This document shows, piece by piece, positions 11,072 through 19,368 of a DNA stretch of 64,000 nt. Location of the stretch: assembly GCF_034258515.1 (NCBI RefSeq), contig NZ_CP139438.1:186001-250000 (forward strand). Direction: 5' to 3'. Position numbers and translations under genes: made by a program. Positions within the stretch are counted from its first letter, which is position 1. Every line of letters starts with the position of its first letter. This DNA is from Pseudarthrobacter oxydans. GTDB taxonomy: Bacteria; Actinomycetota; Actinomycetes; Actinomycetales; Micrococcaceae. Under the pieces are notes generated by a model. It was not told the DNA's origin and did not search any database. It saw only the letters and a program-made list of their open reading frames with translations.

Positions 11072-12262
11072 TCAGACTTTTTGCCACTGGCTGGAATTGG
11101 CGGCGCTGGACTCCACGGCGGCCAGGACCCGCTGGACCTGCAGGGCATCGGCAAAGGACGGTTCGGGCTGGCGGCCCTCGCCGATGGCTGTGACGAGGTC
11201 CACCACCTGGTGGGTGAAGCCGTGCTCGTAGCCCAGGCCGTGGCCGGTGGGCCACCAGTTGCCGACGTACGGGTGCTCGGGTTCGGTGACGAAGATTTTC
11301 CGGAAGCCGGCGTCCGGGGACTCGGCCGCGTCGTAGAAGGACAGGACATTCATGTCCTCGAAATCGAAGGCGAGGGAGCCTTTGGTGCCGTTCAGTTCCA
11401 AGCGCATGGCGTTCTTCCGGCCCAGCGCGTACCGCGTGGCTTCAAAGACGCCGATCGCGCCTGCGGAGGCGCCGCCGTCGAACTTTGCGCTGAAGATGGC
11501 CGCATCATCCACGGTGACCTTCCCGCGGGGCGCGTCGCCGCTGAGGTCGCCGTGGCCGCCCAGGCCCACGAGGTCGCCGGCCAGCGGGCGCTCGGGAACA
11601 AACGTTTCGAGCAGCGCCGAAACGCCGGTGATGTCCTGTCCGGTGACCCACTGGGCCGCATCGATGCTGTGCGCCCCGATGTCGCCGAGGGATCCTGATC
11701 CGGACTTGCTCTTGTCCAGCCGCCAGGTCATGGGGGCATTGGCGTCGGAGAGCCAGTCCTGCAGGTACTGGGCCCGGACGTGGCGGATCTCGCCCAGCCT
11801 GCCCTGCTCCACGAACCGTTTGGCCAGCGCCAGGGCAGGTGTGCGGCGGTAGCTGAAGCCGCACATGGACATGACTCCCTGCTTGGCGGCGGTCTCCGCG
11901 GCGAGGGTCATCCGCTCGGCCTCCTCCACGGAGTTGGCCAGCGGCTTCTCGCACAGCACGTGCTTGCCGGCCTCAAGGGCGGCGATGGCGATCTCGGCGT
12001 GCGTGTCGCCGGGGGTGCAGATGTCGATCAGGTCGATGTCGTCGCGTTCGATCAGGCGGCGCCAGTCCGTCTCGGCCGATTCCCAGCCAAGCTTGTCCGC
12101 TGCGGCCCGCACGCCGTCGGCGTTCCGGCCGGCGACGGCGGTGAGCCGGGGCTGCAGCGGCAGGTCGAAAAACCGGGGAGCGGTGCGCCAGGCGTGGGAG
12201 TGGGCTGCACCCATGAAGGCGTACCCCACCATGCCGACGCGAAGGGGCTTGGGTTGTGTCAT
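11072..12262 (-). CDS. Gfo/Idh/MocA oxidoreductase, levoglucosan-dehydrogenase-like subfamily
   Basis: This 396-residue protein has a Rossmann motif [12 protein letters not shown] (10-21) and EKP at 105-107 ([10 protein letters not shown]). The segments [23 protein letters not shown] and [11 protein letters not shown] resemble, from memory, the levoglucosan 3-dehydrogenase of Pseudarthrobacter and its relatives. That recollection would need an alignment to confirm. Enzymes of this type oxidise the C3 hydroxyl of glycosides with NAD+. It is the first catabolic gene after the two permeases and differs clearly from the second dehydrogenase in the operon, so the two probably act on different intermediates. 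Confidence 0.9.
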   Translation of the reverse strand: MTQPKPLRVGMVGYAFMGAAHSHAWRTAPRFFDLPLQPRLTAVAGRNADGVRAAADKLGWESAETDWRRLIERDDIDLIDICTPGDTHAEIAIAALEAGKHVLCEKPLANSVEEAERMTLAAETAAKQGVMSMCGFSYRRTPALALAKRFVEQGRLGEIRHVRAQYLQDWLSDANAPMTWRLDKSKSGSGSLGDIGAHSIDAAQWVTGQDITGVSALLETFVPERPLAGDLVGLGGHGDLSGDAPRGKVTVDDAAIFSAKFDGGASAGAIGVFEATRYALGRKNAMRLELNGTKGSLAFDFEDMNVLSFYDAAESPDAGFRKIFVTEPEHPYVGNWWPTGHGLGYEHGFTHQVVDLVTAIGEGRQPEPSFADALQVQRVLAAVESSAANSSQWQKV

Positions 12263-12274
12263 CGGAAGTCCTTT

Positions 12275-13180
12275 CTATTTGCTGAAGCCGGCGGTCAGGC
12301 CGCTGAGCAGCTGCCGGCGGGCGACGACGTAAATCACCAGGAGGGGGAGGGTCGCCAGGACAACCGAAGCGAGGACGGCGGGAATGTTGACGCTGAACTC
12401 GCCCTGGAACGTCCAGAGTGAGAGCGGCAGGACCCTGGTGGACGGGCTCTGGGTCAGGATCAGCGGGAAGAGGAACCCGTTCCAGACGTGGAGGGCGTTG
12501 TAGATGCCCACGGTGATGACGGCCGGCTTGGTCATGGGGAGGGCGAGCCGCCACATCATGGCCCAGTCCGAGCAGCCGTCCAGCCGCATGGACTCGAACA
12601 GTTCGTTGGGCACGTCCCGCAGGAAGTTGGACAGGATGAGGACGCTGACGGGAATGGCGAAGGCGACGGACGGGAGGATCAGGGCCAGCAGCGTGTCATA
12701 CAGGTGCGCCCTGGTGATCATCCAGTAGATGGGGATGATGGTGGCGTGCAGGGGAATGGCGAGGCCAAGCAGGAAGAGGTTGTTCGTCAGGCTCAGGAAC
12801 CGGCTCCTGCCGCGGACGATTGCGTAGGCGGCCATGAAGGACACGAGCAGGGCCGGAAACACTGTGCCGAGGGTGACGATGAGGCTGTTCGTGAAGTACT
12901 GGACGAAGTTGTTCTCCAGGACCAGCCTGTAGTTGTCCAGGGTTGGTTCCGTTGCCGGAAGCATCGGGTTGGAGGTGAAGAACCCGGCCTGGTTCTTGAA
13001 GCTGGTGATCACCACGTAGTAGATCGGGACGATGATGATCGCCAGCCATAACCAGCCGCCCAGCCCTCCGAGGAGGTTGGGGCGCTGCCGCCCGGGCCCC
13101 TTGGTCCGGGGAGCCGGCTTTGCTGCAATGGTGCCGGCTGTCGGGGAGGGAGGAACGGGGAGTTGGGTCGTGGAGGCCAT
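12275..13180 (-). CDS. Carbohydrate ABC transporter permease (MalG type)
   Basis: This 301-residue protein has about six membrane helices after a proline-rich cytoplasmic lead of some 40 residues. The EAA-type loop ESMRLDGCSDWAMMWRLALPMTKPA, which contacts the ATPase, lies in the C-terminal half. Its start overlaps the stop of the partner permease by one base (TGATG). It belongs to the CUT1 family of sugar importers. No ATPase gene is present in this operon; many actinobacteria use a shared MsiK-type ATPase encoded elsewhere, which is the likely solution here. Confidence 0.93.
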   Translation of the reverse strand: MASTTQLPVPPSPTAGTIAAKPAPRTKGPGRQRPNLLGGLGGWLWLAIIIVPIYYVVITSFKNQAGFFTSNPMLPATEPTLDNYRLVLENNFVQYFTNSLIVTLGTVFPALLVSFMAAYAIVRGRSRFLSLTNNLFLLGLAIPLHATIIPIYWMITRAHLYDTLLALILPSVAFAIPVSVLILSNFLRDVPNELFESMRLDGCSDWAMMWRLALPMTKPAVITVGIYNALHVWNGFLFPLILTQSPSTRVLPLSLWTFQGEFSVNIPAVLASVVLATLPLLVIYVVARRQLLSGLTAGFSK

Positions 13181-14082
13181 CAGGCACCTTCCAATTGGCT
13201 TGCATTGCGGTTTTTGCCGCCCAGTCGCTGCAGCAGGAGCGCCAGTCCCAGGCCGATGACGATGAGGATGACGCCGAGGGCGCTCGCGGCGCCCATGTCA
13301 TTGGCTTTGAATCCGGTCAGGTACATGTGCAGCGGCAGCAGCCGGGTGCTGTAGCCGGGTCCGCCGCCGGTCAGCACGAAGATGAGGTCAAAGTAGGCGA
13401 GGCTGCCCACCACCATCAGCGTGGATGAGGTGATGATTGTGTACTTCAGCTGTGGCAGCGTGATGTTCCAGAACTGGCGAAGACGTCCCGCACCGTCGAT
13501 TTCCGCGGCTTCATACAGGGATGTTGGGACTTGGCGCACGCCGCCCTGGTAGATCAGGGTGTGGAAGGGGACGAACTGCCAGGCGATCACGAAGACCACC
13601 ACAAACAGCACCAGGTCCGAGTTGCCGAGCCAGTCCTGGGTGAGGACGGGCAGGTTGAACCCGGGTCCCAGACCGAAGTTGGGATCCAGCAGGGCCTTGA
13701 AGGCAATGGCAACGGCTGCCGAGGAGAGCAGCAGCGGCAGGAAGTACAGGACGGCCAGGGCAGCGCGGTATTTCTGTCCCCCGGCCGTGAACACGCCAAG
13801 CAGCAGGCTGACCGGCGCCTGGACGATGAACGAGAAGAACATGATCTTGGCTGTCACCACCAGTGCGTTGCCCGTGACCGGATCCGTCAGGACCGTGGTC
13901 CAACTGGACAGGCCCTCGAGCTTGATCTCGCCCAGGCCGTTCCAGCTGGTGAAGCTGAGGAAGACCACGCCCAGGAGCGGGATGACGGCGAAGGCCAGGA
14001 AGAAGACCAGGGCCGGTGCTGCGAGCCACCCCGAGGGGCCCGCGTCGCGGACCCCCCGGTTTGCAGAGCTAAGGGATGTCAC
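13180..14082 (-). CDS. Carbohydrate ABC transporter permease (MalF type)
   Basis: This 300-residue protein has about six transmembrane helices, starting with APALVFFLAFAVIPLLGVVFLSF, and an EAA loop EAAEIDGAGRLRQFWNITLPQL. It is the first permease of the importer and lies six bases after the stop of the binding-protein gene. Together with the MalG-type partner it should form the membrane channel of a CUT1 sugar importer. The ligand is unknown but is presumably the substrate of the downstream Gfo/Idh/MocA and ThuA-type enzymes. Confidence 0.93.
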   Translation of the reverse strand: MTSLSSANRGVRDAGPSGWLAAPALVFFLAFAVIPLLGVVFLSFTSWNGLGEIKLEGLSSWTTVLTDPVTGNALVVTAKIMFFSFIVQAPVSLLLGVFTAGGQKYRAALAVLYFLPLLLSSAAVAIAFKALLDPNFGLGPGFNLPVLTQDWLGNSDLVLFVVVFVIAWQFVPFHTLIYQGGVRQVPTSLYEAAEIDGAGRLRQFWNITLPQLKYTIITSSTLMVVGSLAYFDLIFVLTGGGPGYSTRLLPLHMYLTGFKANDMGAASALGVILIVIGLGLALLLQRLGGKNRNASQLEGA

Positions 14083-14088
14083 GGTCTT

Positions 14089-15408
14089 TTACTTTCCGAT
14101 CGTGGCGTTCATGGTGGTGACGAACTGTTCCGGGCTGATCTTCTTCAGGAAGATCTGGTCCAGGTTGGACAGCATCGCGTCGCCCTGCGCCGGGCTGAGT
14201 GCCTGGTCCCAGGAGAGTGTGAAGCTGGGGGCGTTCTTTGCCATGCCGTACACGAAAGTCAGGAAGTCCTTGTCCGGGGAGGCCGCGAGCTTGGACTCGA
14301 TGCCCTGCACCACCGGTACGGCGCCCGAGCTGATCAGGGCGTCGGTGTTGGAGTCGGTGAACATGCCGTTCTTGACGTAGTCCAGGGCAGCCTGCTTCTG
14401 GGCGTCCGTGGCCTTGGAGGAGATGGACCAGAAGTTGGAGGGGTTGCCCACAACGTTTGCAGGATCGCCCTTGCCGCCCGTAACCGTCGGGAAGGTGGTG
14501 TAGCCGAGCTTGCCGCTCTTGACGAAGTCGGCGGCGTCCTTCTTCATGCCCTGGTAGATCCAGCCGCCCTGCAGGATCATGGCGGCCTTGCCGGTGTACA
14601 TCAGGGCCTGGTCGGCATTGCTGTCGGCGGCAATGGAGGAGAAGCCGTTGATGAACCCGCCGGCGTCAACCAGTTCCTGGATTTTGGTAAGCGACTCGAC
14701 CACGGCTGGGTCGGACCAGGCGCCGGGCTTGTTTGCTGCGATGTTCTCGAAGACTTCCGGTCCGCCGATGCGTTCCACGAGGTACTCGAGCCACATCAGG
14801 TCCGGCCACTTCGACTGGCCTCCCAGCGAGAAGGGGGCGATGCCTGCGTCCTTGAACTTCGGCACGAGGGCCATCAGCTCGTCCCAGGTCTTGGGTGGCT
14901 GGGCGCCGACCTTCTCGAAGACTTCCTTGTTGTAGTAGAGGACTACGGGCTGGACGTTGTTGTTCGGCAGGGCGTAGGTCTTGCCGTCCACCTCGCCGTT
15001 CTTCAGGACGGACGGAAGGTAGCGGTCCTTGACGTCGGGGTTTTCCTTGATGAAACCGGAAAGGTCAGCCACCTGCCCTGCATCCACGTACGACTTCAGC
15101 ACCCCGCCGCCCCAGCCGTAGATGAACGTGGGGCCTTCGCCGGCCCCGACGGCGGTCCGGACCTTTGTCTTGTAGGCATCATTGGCGAAGAAGTCCAGCT
15201 TGATCGACTTCTCCGGGTTCGCCTTGTTCCATTCGTCCACTGACTTCTGCAGGACGGGCTGGTTGCCTCCTGTGAGGCCCCACATCGTCGCCGAGTCACT
15301 GCTCACATTGGTGCCGGCAGGACCTGCTGAACCGCAGGCGGCCAGGCTGATCGCCATACCAGCGGCGGAAACTGCCAAGAGTGCCGAGCGCAACTTTCGA
15401 ATCTTCAT
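14089..15408 (-). CDS. Extracellular sugar-binding lipoprotein of ABC importer
   Basis: This is a family 1 solute-binding protein of 439 residues. A lipoprotein signal is clear: MKIRKLRS, a hydrophobic core, and a lipobox LAAC with the lipidated C25. I prefer the ATG at 15408. An in-frame ATG at 15423 (MNGCE extension) abuts a GGAGG with no spacing, while 15408 gives a shorter, more usual n-region, so the start is uncertain. The body has ABC-binding-protein features such as GTNVSSDSATMWGLTGG near the front and repeated Trp-rich ligand-pocket segments. It heads the operon and faces the LacI gene across two palindromes. Confidence 0.93.
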   Translation of the reverse strand: MKIRKLRSALLAVSAAGMAISLAACGSAGPAGTNVSSDSATMWGLTGGNQPVLQKSVDEWNKANPEKSIKLDFFANDAYKTKVRTAVGAGEGPTFIYGWGGGVLKSYVDAGQVADLSGFIKENPDVKDRYLPSVLKNGEVDGKTYALPNNNVQPVVLYYNKEVFEKVGAQPPKTWDELMALVPKFKDAGIAPFSLGGQSKWPDLMWLEYLVERIGGPEVFENIAANKPGAWSDPAVVESLTKIQELVDAGGFINGFSSIAADSNADQALMYTGKAAMILQGGWIYQGMKKDAADFVKSGKLGYTTFPTVTGGKGDPANVVGNPSNFWSISSKATDAQKQAALDYVKNGMFTDSNTDALISSGAVPVVQGIESKLAASPDKDFLTFVYGMAKNAPSFTLSWDQALSPAQGDAMLSNLDQIFLKKISPEQFVTTMNATIGK

Positions 15409-15528
15409 TTCGCATCCGTTCATCCTCCGGGCTCAACGCTGGGACCCGGTAGCGTGTGTAAGTGGACTTTTACGCCTCGGCTTCGAGGCGGCACGTCCGC
15501 ATTCGTTCAGTAGTTGACCGCGGCAGTC

Positions 15529-15546
15529 TTTCGAAATATTTCGAAA
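15529..15546. promoter_or_regulatory. Perfect palindromic operator TTTCGAAATATTTCGAAA
   Basis: This 18-bp sequence is a perfect palindrome about 120 bp upstream of the binding-protein start and 160 bp upstream of the LacI start. Even-length palindromes with a symmetrical centre are normal for LacI-family operators, although most have a central CG while this one is centred on A-T. A second, imperfect copy overlaps the LacI start region. I infer that the divergent LacI protein binds here. Confidence 0.75.
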
Positions 15547-15681
15547 AGTTGCGGTCAGTGAGGTAAACCTAGCGGTGAGCGCCGTCACAGTCAAGGGATT
15601 TTTCTTCGAGAGCGAGCTCACACCGCACGACGAGTGCCGCTGTCTGTTGACGCGCTCTACTAGCAAGGGCATGATGGACTT

Positions 15682-15697
15682 CTCGAAATGTTTCGAA
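15682..15697. promoter_or_regulatory. Second operator copy, TCGAAATGTTTCGA core
   Basis: This near-palindrome shares the CGAAA/TTTCG half-sites of the perfect site at 15529, 151 bp away centre to centre. It differs only in the two central bases. It overlaps one possible LacI start codon (ATG at 15688), which suggests autoregulation and argues that translation starts at the later ATG, 15706. Confidence 0.6.
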
Positions 15698-15705
15698 AGA
15701 CGGGA

Positions 15706-16752
15706 ATGACGTTGACCACCACCGCCCAGCCGGAAAAGACCACCCTGGCAGCTGTTGCGCTGCGGGCAGGAGTCTCGGCGCCCACAGTTTCCAAGGTTGT
15801 CAACGGGCGCGAGGACGTTTCGTCAGCCACTCGCGCCAGGGTGCTCGCCGCGCTGGAGGAACTGGGGTACCAGTCGCCCCTGCAGCGCCGGACGGCACTG
15901 CCGGGACAGACCGTCGTCGAAGTCATTTTTGACGCGCTGACCTCCGCCTATGCAGTCGAGATCCTCAACGGGGTGCTGGAATATGCGGGGGCCAGCGACG
16001 TGGAGATCATGATCAGCGTGACCAGCCACCTGGGTGGCGCCACCCTGAGCCCGGAACGGCGGGCGCAGCGCATGGTGGAAGCGGGCCGCAGCGGCATGAT
16101 CGTGGTGACCTCGGCTTTTAGCGCCGCCCAGCTGCACGCGTTCCGGCGCCGGAAGATTCCGGTGGCCGTCATCGACCCGCTGAACCCTCCGCCGGCGGAT
16201 GTGGTGAGCGTCGGTGCGACGAACTGGGCCGGCGGCAAGGCTGCCACGGAGCACCTGCTCCAGCTTGGGCATTCACGGATCGCGTACCTTGGCGGCCCTG
16301 AGACGGCCGAATGCAACCAGGCGCGGCTGCACGGCTACATGGCCGCGTTGATGGCGAAGGGCGTAGCAGTGAACCCTACCTACGTTATCCCCGGACGCTT
16401 CCGCGCCGAGCACGGAGTGCTGGGACTTAAGAAGCTGCTGGACCTCGTCGAACCCCCTACGGCGATTTTCGCCGCCAGCGACAGTATTGCGCTCGGGGTT
16501 CTCAGTGAAGCGCGCAAGAACGGCCTCCGGATCCCGGAAGACCTTAGCCTTGTGGGGTTCGACGGAACGTACCAGGCGGAGGAGTCCATCCCGCCCCTCA
16601 CCTCCGTGTCACAGCCGCTGCAGGAGATGGGCCGCACTGCGCTTCGGGCCGTGCTCCGGCAGTTGCACGGTGAAGCGCTCGACTCCCAGCGCGTGGAGCT
16701 GGCGACGCACCTGGTGGTCCGGGAATCGACCGCGGAGCTGAAGCCGCGTTAG
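15706..16752 (+). CDS. LacI-family transcriptional regulator of the ThuA/Gfo sugar operon
   Basis: The product is 348 residues from the ATG at 15706. An alternative ATG at 15688 would add six residues but lies inside a likely operator. The HTH is TTLAAVALRAGVSAPTVSKVVNGREDVSSATRARV, with the standard LacI recognition helix and hinge (ALEELGYQS). It is followed by a periplasmic-binding-protein-like effector domain ending VGFDGTYQAEESIPPLTSVSQPLQEMG. It is divergent from the sugar ABC operon and probably represses it, and itself, until the sugar or an intermediate binds. Confidence 0.92.
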   Translation: MTLTTTAQPEKTTLAAVALRAGVSAPTVSKVVNGREDVSSATRARVLAALEELGYQSPLQRRTALPGQTVVEVIFDALTSAYAVEILNGVLEYAGASDVEIMISVTSHLGGATLSPERRAQRMVEAGRSGMIVVTSAFSAAQLHAFRRRKIPVAVIDPLNPPPADVVSVGATNWAGGKAATEHLLQLGHSRIAYLGGPETAECNQARLHGYMAALMAKGVAVNPTYVIPGRFRAEHGVLGLKKLLDLVEPPTAIFAASDSIALGVLSEARKNGLRIPEDLSLVGFDGTYQAEESIPPLTSVSQPLQEMGRTALRAVLRQLHGEALDSQRVELATHLVVRESTAELKPR

Positions 16753-16785
16753 TCCCGGGTCTGCGCGACAGGCAGGGGGCGAGCC

Positions 16786-17892
16786 CTACTTCTTGGTGAG
16801 CCGGTAGCGCTCGATCTGCCTCAGGCGCCGCATCAGGCTGTCGCGCCGGGGGTGCGGGACGGCCTCGGCCGCCTCTGCCGTGAGGTCGATGTGCCTGGTG
16901 CCGTACTGCCATAGCAGCAGGTCGTCGAGCAGCCGGTCGGGACCGGGGGAGTAGCGGTGGTCCAGTGCCTTGCGGACCTCGGTGATCCGGTTGGCGCTGA
17001 GCAGCCCGGCCAGCTGCATGGTCTGGTTCAGGCCGTGGGCTGCGAGGAGTTCCGCCGCCCAGCCCCAGTCATCGTCCACTTTGCGGTCAACGTGCGGAAG
17101 CAGCGTGCGCCACACGTCGCGGATCCGGTTGGGCGTCAGCGGTGCCGCCCCTTCGCCGTCGGCATCCCAGAAACCGCGGACTTCCTCGTAGCGCTCGTGC
17201 AGGTCGGCGAACGCGGTCTCCACTGTTTCCAGCATGGCGGCCGTGGCCGTGAACTGCCGGTCGAAGTGGGGTGTCCAGGCCCGCGGGTCCTCGGCCTTGA
17301 ACCGGATGTCATGCTCGATCTCGCTCCACGCGTGGGCGAAAATGGTGCGGATCTGGCATTCGAAGAAGTAGCTGCCGTTGGGCACCGCATCCGGGTTGAA
17401 GACCGACTGGTACTCCTTGACGGCCTCGTTCTGGATGGTGCGCAGGATCAGGTGCCGGCTGGAGTACCCGTAGGTGCCCGATTCGATGGAGCCGATGTCC
17501 TTTTCCCGGTCCCCGCGGCAATCGAAGAGCTGCCGCTGGTGCTTGATGATGTTGGCCACCAGGGCATTCTCTGCGGGCAGCTTGGTGATCACCCGGATGC
17601 CCACCATGTCATTCAGGGTCCGGAACGGGTCAGGGAACTTGAGGACAGGGGGCGCGCCCGGCTCCAGGGGTTGCTCGATCCGGGAGATCTTCTCCTTGAA
17701 CGATTCCACGGTCTTGGTGCGGCCCGTGACGAACAGCGGCGTGACCTCGGAGTCCTTGAGCATGTCCCGAAGCGTCAGCAGGACATCCCGGGTGACCAGC
17801 TTCAGGGCAGGGCGGACCCGCTCATAGATCTCCACGTTCTGCTCCACGGATTCGCGGAGGCTCGCATCCAGGCTGTCCCAATGACTCGGCAT
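16786..17892 (-). CDS. RelA/SpoT-domain (p)ppGpp synthetase-like protein
   Basis: This 368-residue protein has the alarmone synthetase motifs in order: GRTKTVESFKEKISR (57-71), D95xxGxR100 in NDMVGIRV, GYSSRHLIL (142-150, in place of GYRSxH), and ECQIRTIFAHAWSEIEHDIRF (178-198). There is no HD hydrolase domain and no TGS/ACT region, so it is not the long bifunctional Rel. An additional C-terminal part of about 150 residues is longer than in typical small alarmone synthetases of about 220 residues. It is expected to transfer pyrophosphate from ATP to GTP or GDP. The changed YSSRH motif leaves activity to be tested. It is monocistronic and convergent with the LacI gene. Confidence 0.85.
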   Translation of the reverse strand: MPSHWDSLDASLRESVEQNVEIYERVRPALKLVTRDVLLTLRDMLKDSEVTPLFVTGRTKTVESFKEKISRIEQPLEPGAPPVLKFPDPFRTLNDMVGIRVITKLPAENALVANIIKHQRQLFDCRGDREKDIGSIESGTYGYSSRHLILRTIQNEAVKEYQSVFNPDAVPNGSYFFECQIRTIFAHAWSEIEHDIRFKAEDPRAWTPHFDRQFTATAAMLETVETAFADLHERYEEVRGFWDADGEGAAPLTPNRIRDVWRTLLPHVDRKVDDDWGWAAELLAAHGLNQTMQLAGLLSANRITEVRKALDHRYSPGPDRLLDDLLLWQYGTRHIDLTAEAAEAVPHPRRDSLMRRLRQIERYRLTKK

Positions 17893-18066
17893 GGTTCCAG
17901 CTTACGGCGGAGGCCCGGCCGTGATCCGCGCACCGCCGTCGCTCCTTCACCGCGTTGCCCGGCGCCGGCTTGCGATTCCATCGACTGCTCCGTACCTGCC
18001 GTTTTCACGCGCCAAAAGGGCCGGTACGGAGCATTCGATGAAGGGGAGGCGTGCCGGGTGAGGTCC

Positions 18067-18393
18067 TCAGGCGCCCGGAGGCTGGTATTTGATCTCGGCC
18101 GCCTTCTGCAGGGCTTCGATGGTCTCCTCGACGCTCATCAGTACCGTGGTTTCGAATGAACTCAGGGCGCCGCCCCCGCTGATGGCCAGGGCCACCGCCG
18201 CCATGGACACGTTGTCCGGCGCCTCCCAAAGGTTGTAGCCATCGTGGCTGCCGAAGGCGTACCAGAACCCATGGAGCTTTCCGCCCACCGATTCGATGTA
18301 CGCCTGGGCAGCTTTCCGCCGGTCTTCCGGGTTGTTGATCAACCGGCCCCAGGTCTCCGGCGTGTAGCTGAACCTTGACAGATAGAGCGGCAT
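18067..18393 (-). CDS. GYD domain-containing protein
   Basis: This small protein of 108 residues starts at the ATG at 18393, preceded by AAAGGA. The open frame continues 78 codons upstream across sequence that is not protein-like. It contains MPLYLSRFSYTPETWGRLINNPEDRR, FGSHDGYNLWEAPDNVSMAAVALAISGGGAL and FETTVLMSVEETIEALQKA. This matches the GYD family, a ferredoxin-like fold of unknown function named after a Gly-Tyr-Asp motif; here the local order is DGYN. No partner genes are near, so no role can be assigned. Confidence 0.82.
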   Translation of the reverse strand: MPLYLSRFSYTPETWGRLINNPEDRRKAAQAYIESVGGKLHGFWYAFGSHDGYNLWEAPDNVSMAAVALAISGGGALSSFETTVLMSVEETIEALQKAAEIKYQPPGA

Positions 18394-18513
18394 TTTTCCG
18401 ATCCTTTCGGTCGGTGGAACGGAGGTAAGGTCCACCCAGAGTGGCACTGTGCTGCCCGTCCGGCAATGGCCTGTGTTGAGGCCCGGCAATGCACTGCGCG
18501 GTACGCTCGGCAG

Positions 18514-19335
18514 ATGGCAAAGCGGCATAGGTATCACTACGGCGATGACCCCAGCCAGTGGGGCGAACTGTTCCTTCCCGAAATGCCAAAAGGGGCGGCC
18601 CACCGCGGCGTGGTGGTGGTGATCCACGGCGGCTACTGGCGGTCAAAGTACGGTGCCGAACTGGGGGAGCCCCTGGCCGCGGACCTTGCCGGGCACGGGT
18701 TCGCCGCGTGGAACCTCGAGTATCGCCGGGCGGGCAACGGCGGGGGCTGGCCGCACACTTTCTCGGACATCCTTGCAGGCATCGACAAGCTCCGGGAGCT
18801 CGCAGGGCCCCACGCCCTTGATTTGGGCAAGGTGGTGGCGCTGGGCCATTCCGCCGGCGGGCATCTCGCAGTGTGGGCGGCGGGCCGGGACCGCCTGGGC
18901 CGCCTGGGGCTGGAGGCCGAGCACCGCGAGGCCGGCGCCAGCCCCGACGGCGTCCGCCTCGCCGGCGTGGTCAGCCAGTCCGGCGTGCTCAACCTCGCGG
19001 CAGCGGAGGAACTGAACCTCAGCGATGGTGCCGTGGCCAACCTGCTGGGCGGGCCGTCGTCGGACTTCCCCGGCCGGCACAGGTACGCGGACCCGATGGC
19101 CGCGTTGCCGCTGAGCGTCCCCGTCTATGCCGTGCATGCAACGGACGACGCCGACGTGCCGCTGGGCATGTCAGCGTCCTACGTGGAGGCGGCCAGATCC
19201 GGGCCGGCTCCCGCGCGGCTGGTCATGGTGCCGGGGGACCACTTCGCACTGATCGATCCATCAACGGAGGCGTACGCGAAGTGCCGGGAGCTGGTGGGGG
19301 AGTTGCTGCACTGGGCTGAGCGTCATCGTGCTTAG
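18514..19335 (+). CDS. Alpha/beta hydrolase, kynurenine-formamidase/BD-FAE-like
   Basis: This 273-residue protein has an HGGYW oxyanion motif (38-42), as in arylformamidases, and a nucleophile elbow GHSAGGH with S113. The likely catalytic Asp is in ATDDADVPLG and the likely His in VPGDHFALID. It would hydrolyse an ester or formamide in the cytoplasm. A -10-like TACGCT ends seven bases before the ATG and no ribosome site is seen, so the mRNA may be leaderless; an open frame begins 16 codons earlier but is not supported. No tryptophan-degradation genes are adjacent, so kynurenine need not be the substrate. Confidence 0.88.
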   Translation: MAKRHRYHYGDDPSQWGELFLPEMPKGAAHRGVVVVIHGGYWRSKYGAELGEPLAADLAGHGFAAWNLEYRRAGNGGGWPHTFSDILAGIDKLRELAGPHALDLGKVVALGHSAGGHLAVWAAGRDRLGRLGLEAEHREAGASPDGVRLAGVVSQSGVLNLAAAEELNLSDGAVANLLGGPSSDFPGRHRYADPMAALPLSVPVYAVHATDDADVPLGMSASYVEAARSGPAPARLVMVPGDHFALIDPSTEAYAKCRELVGELLHWAERHRA

Positions 19336-19368
19336 CAACGTGCCGGCCGGCCTCTCCTCTGGCAGAGT

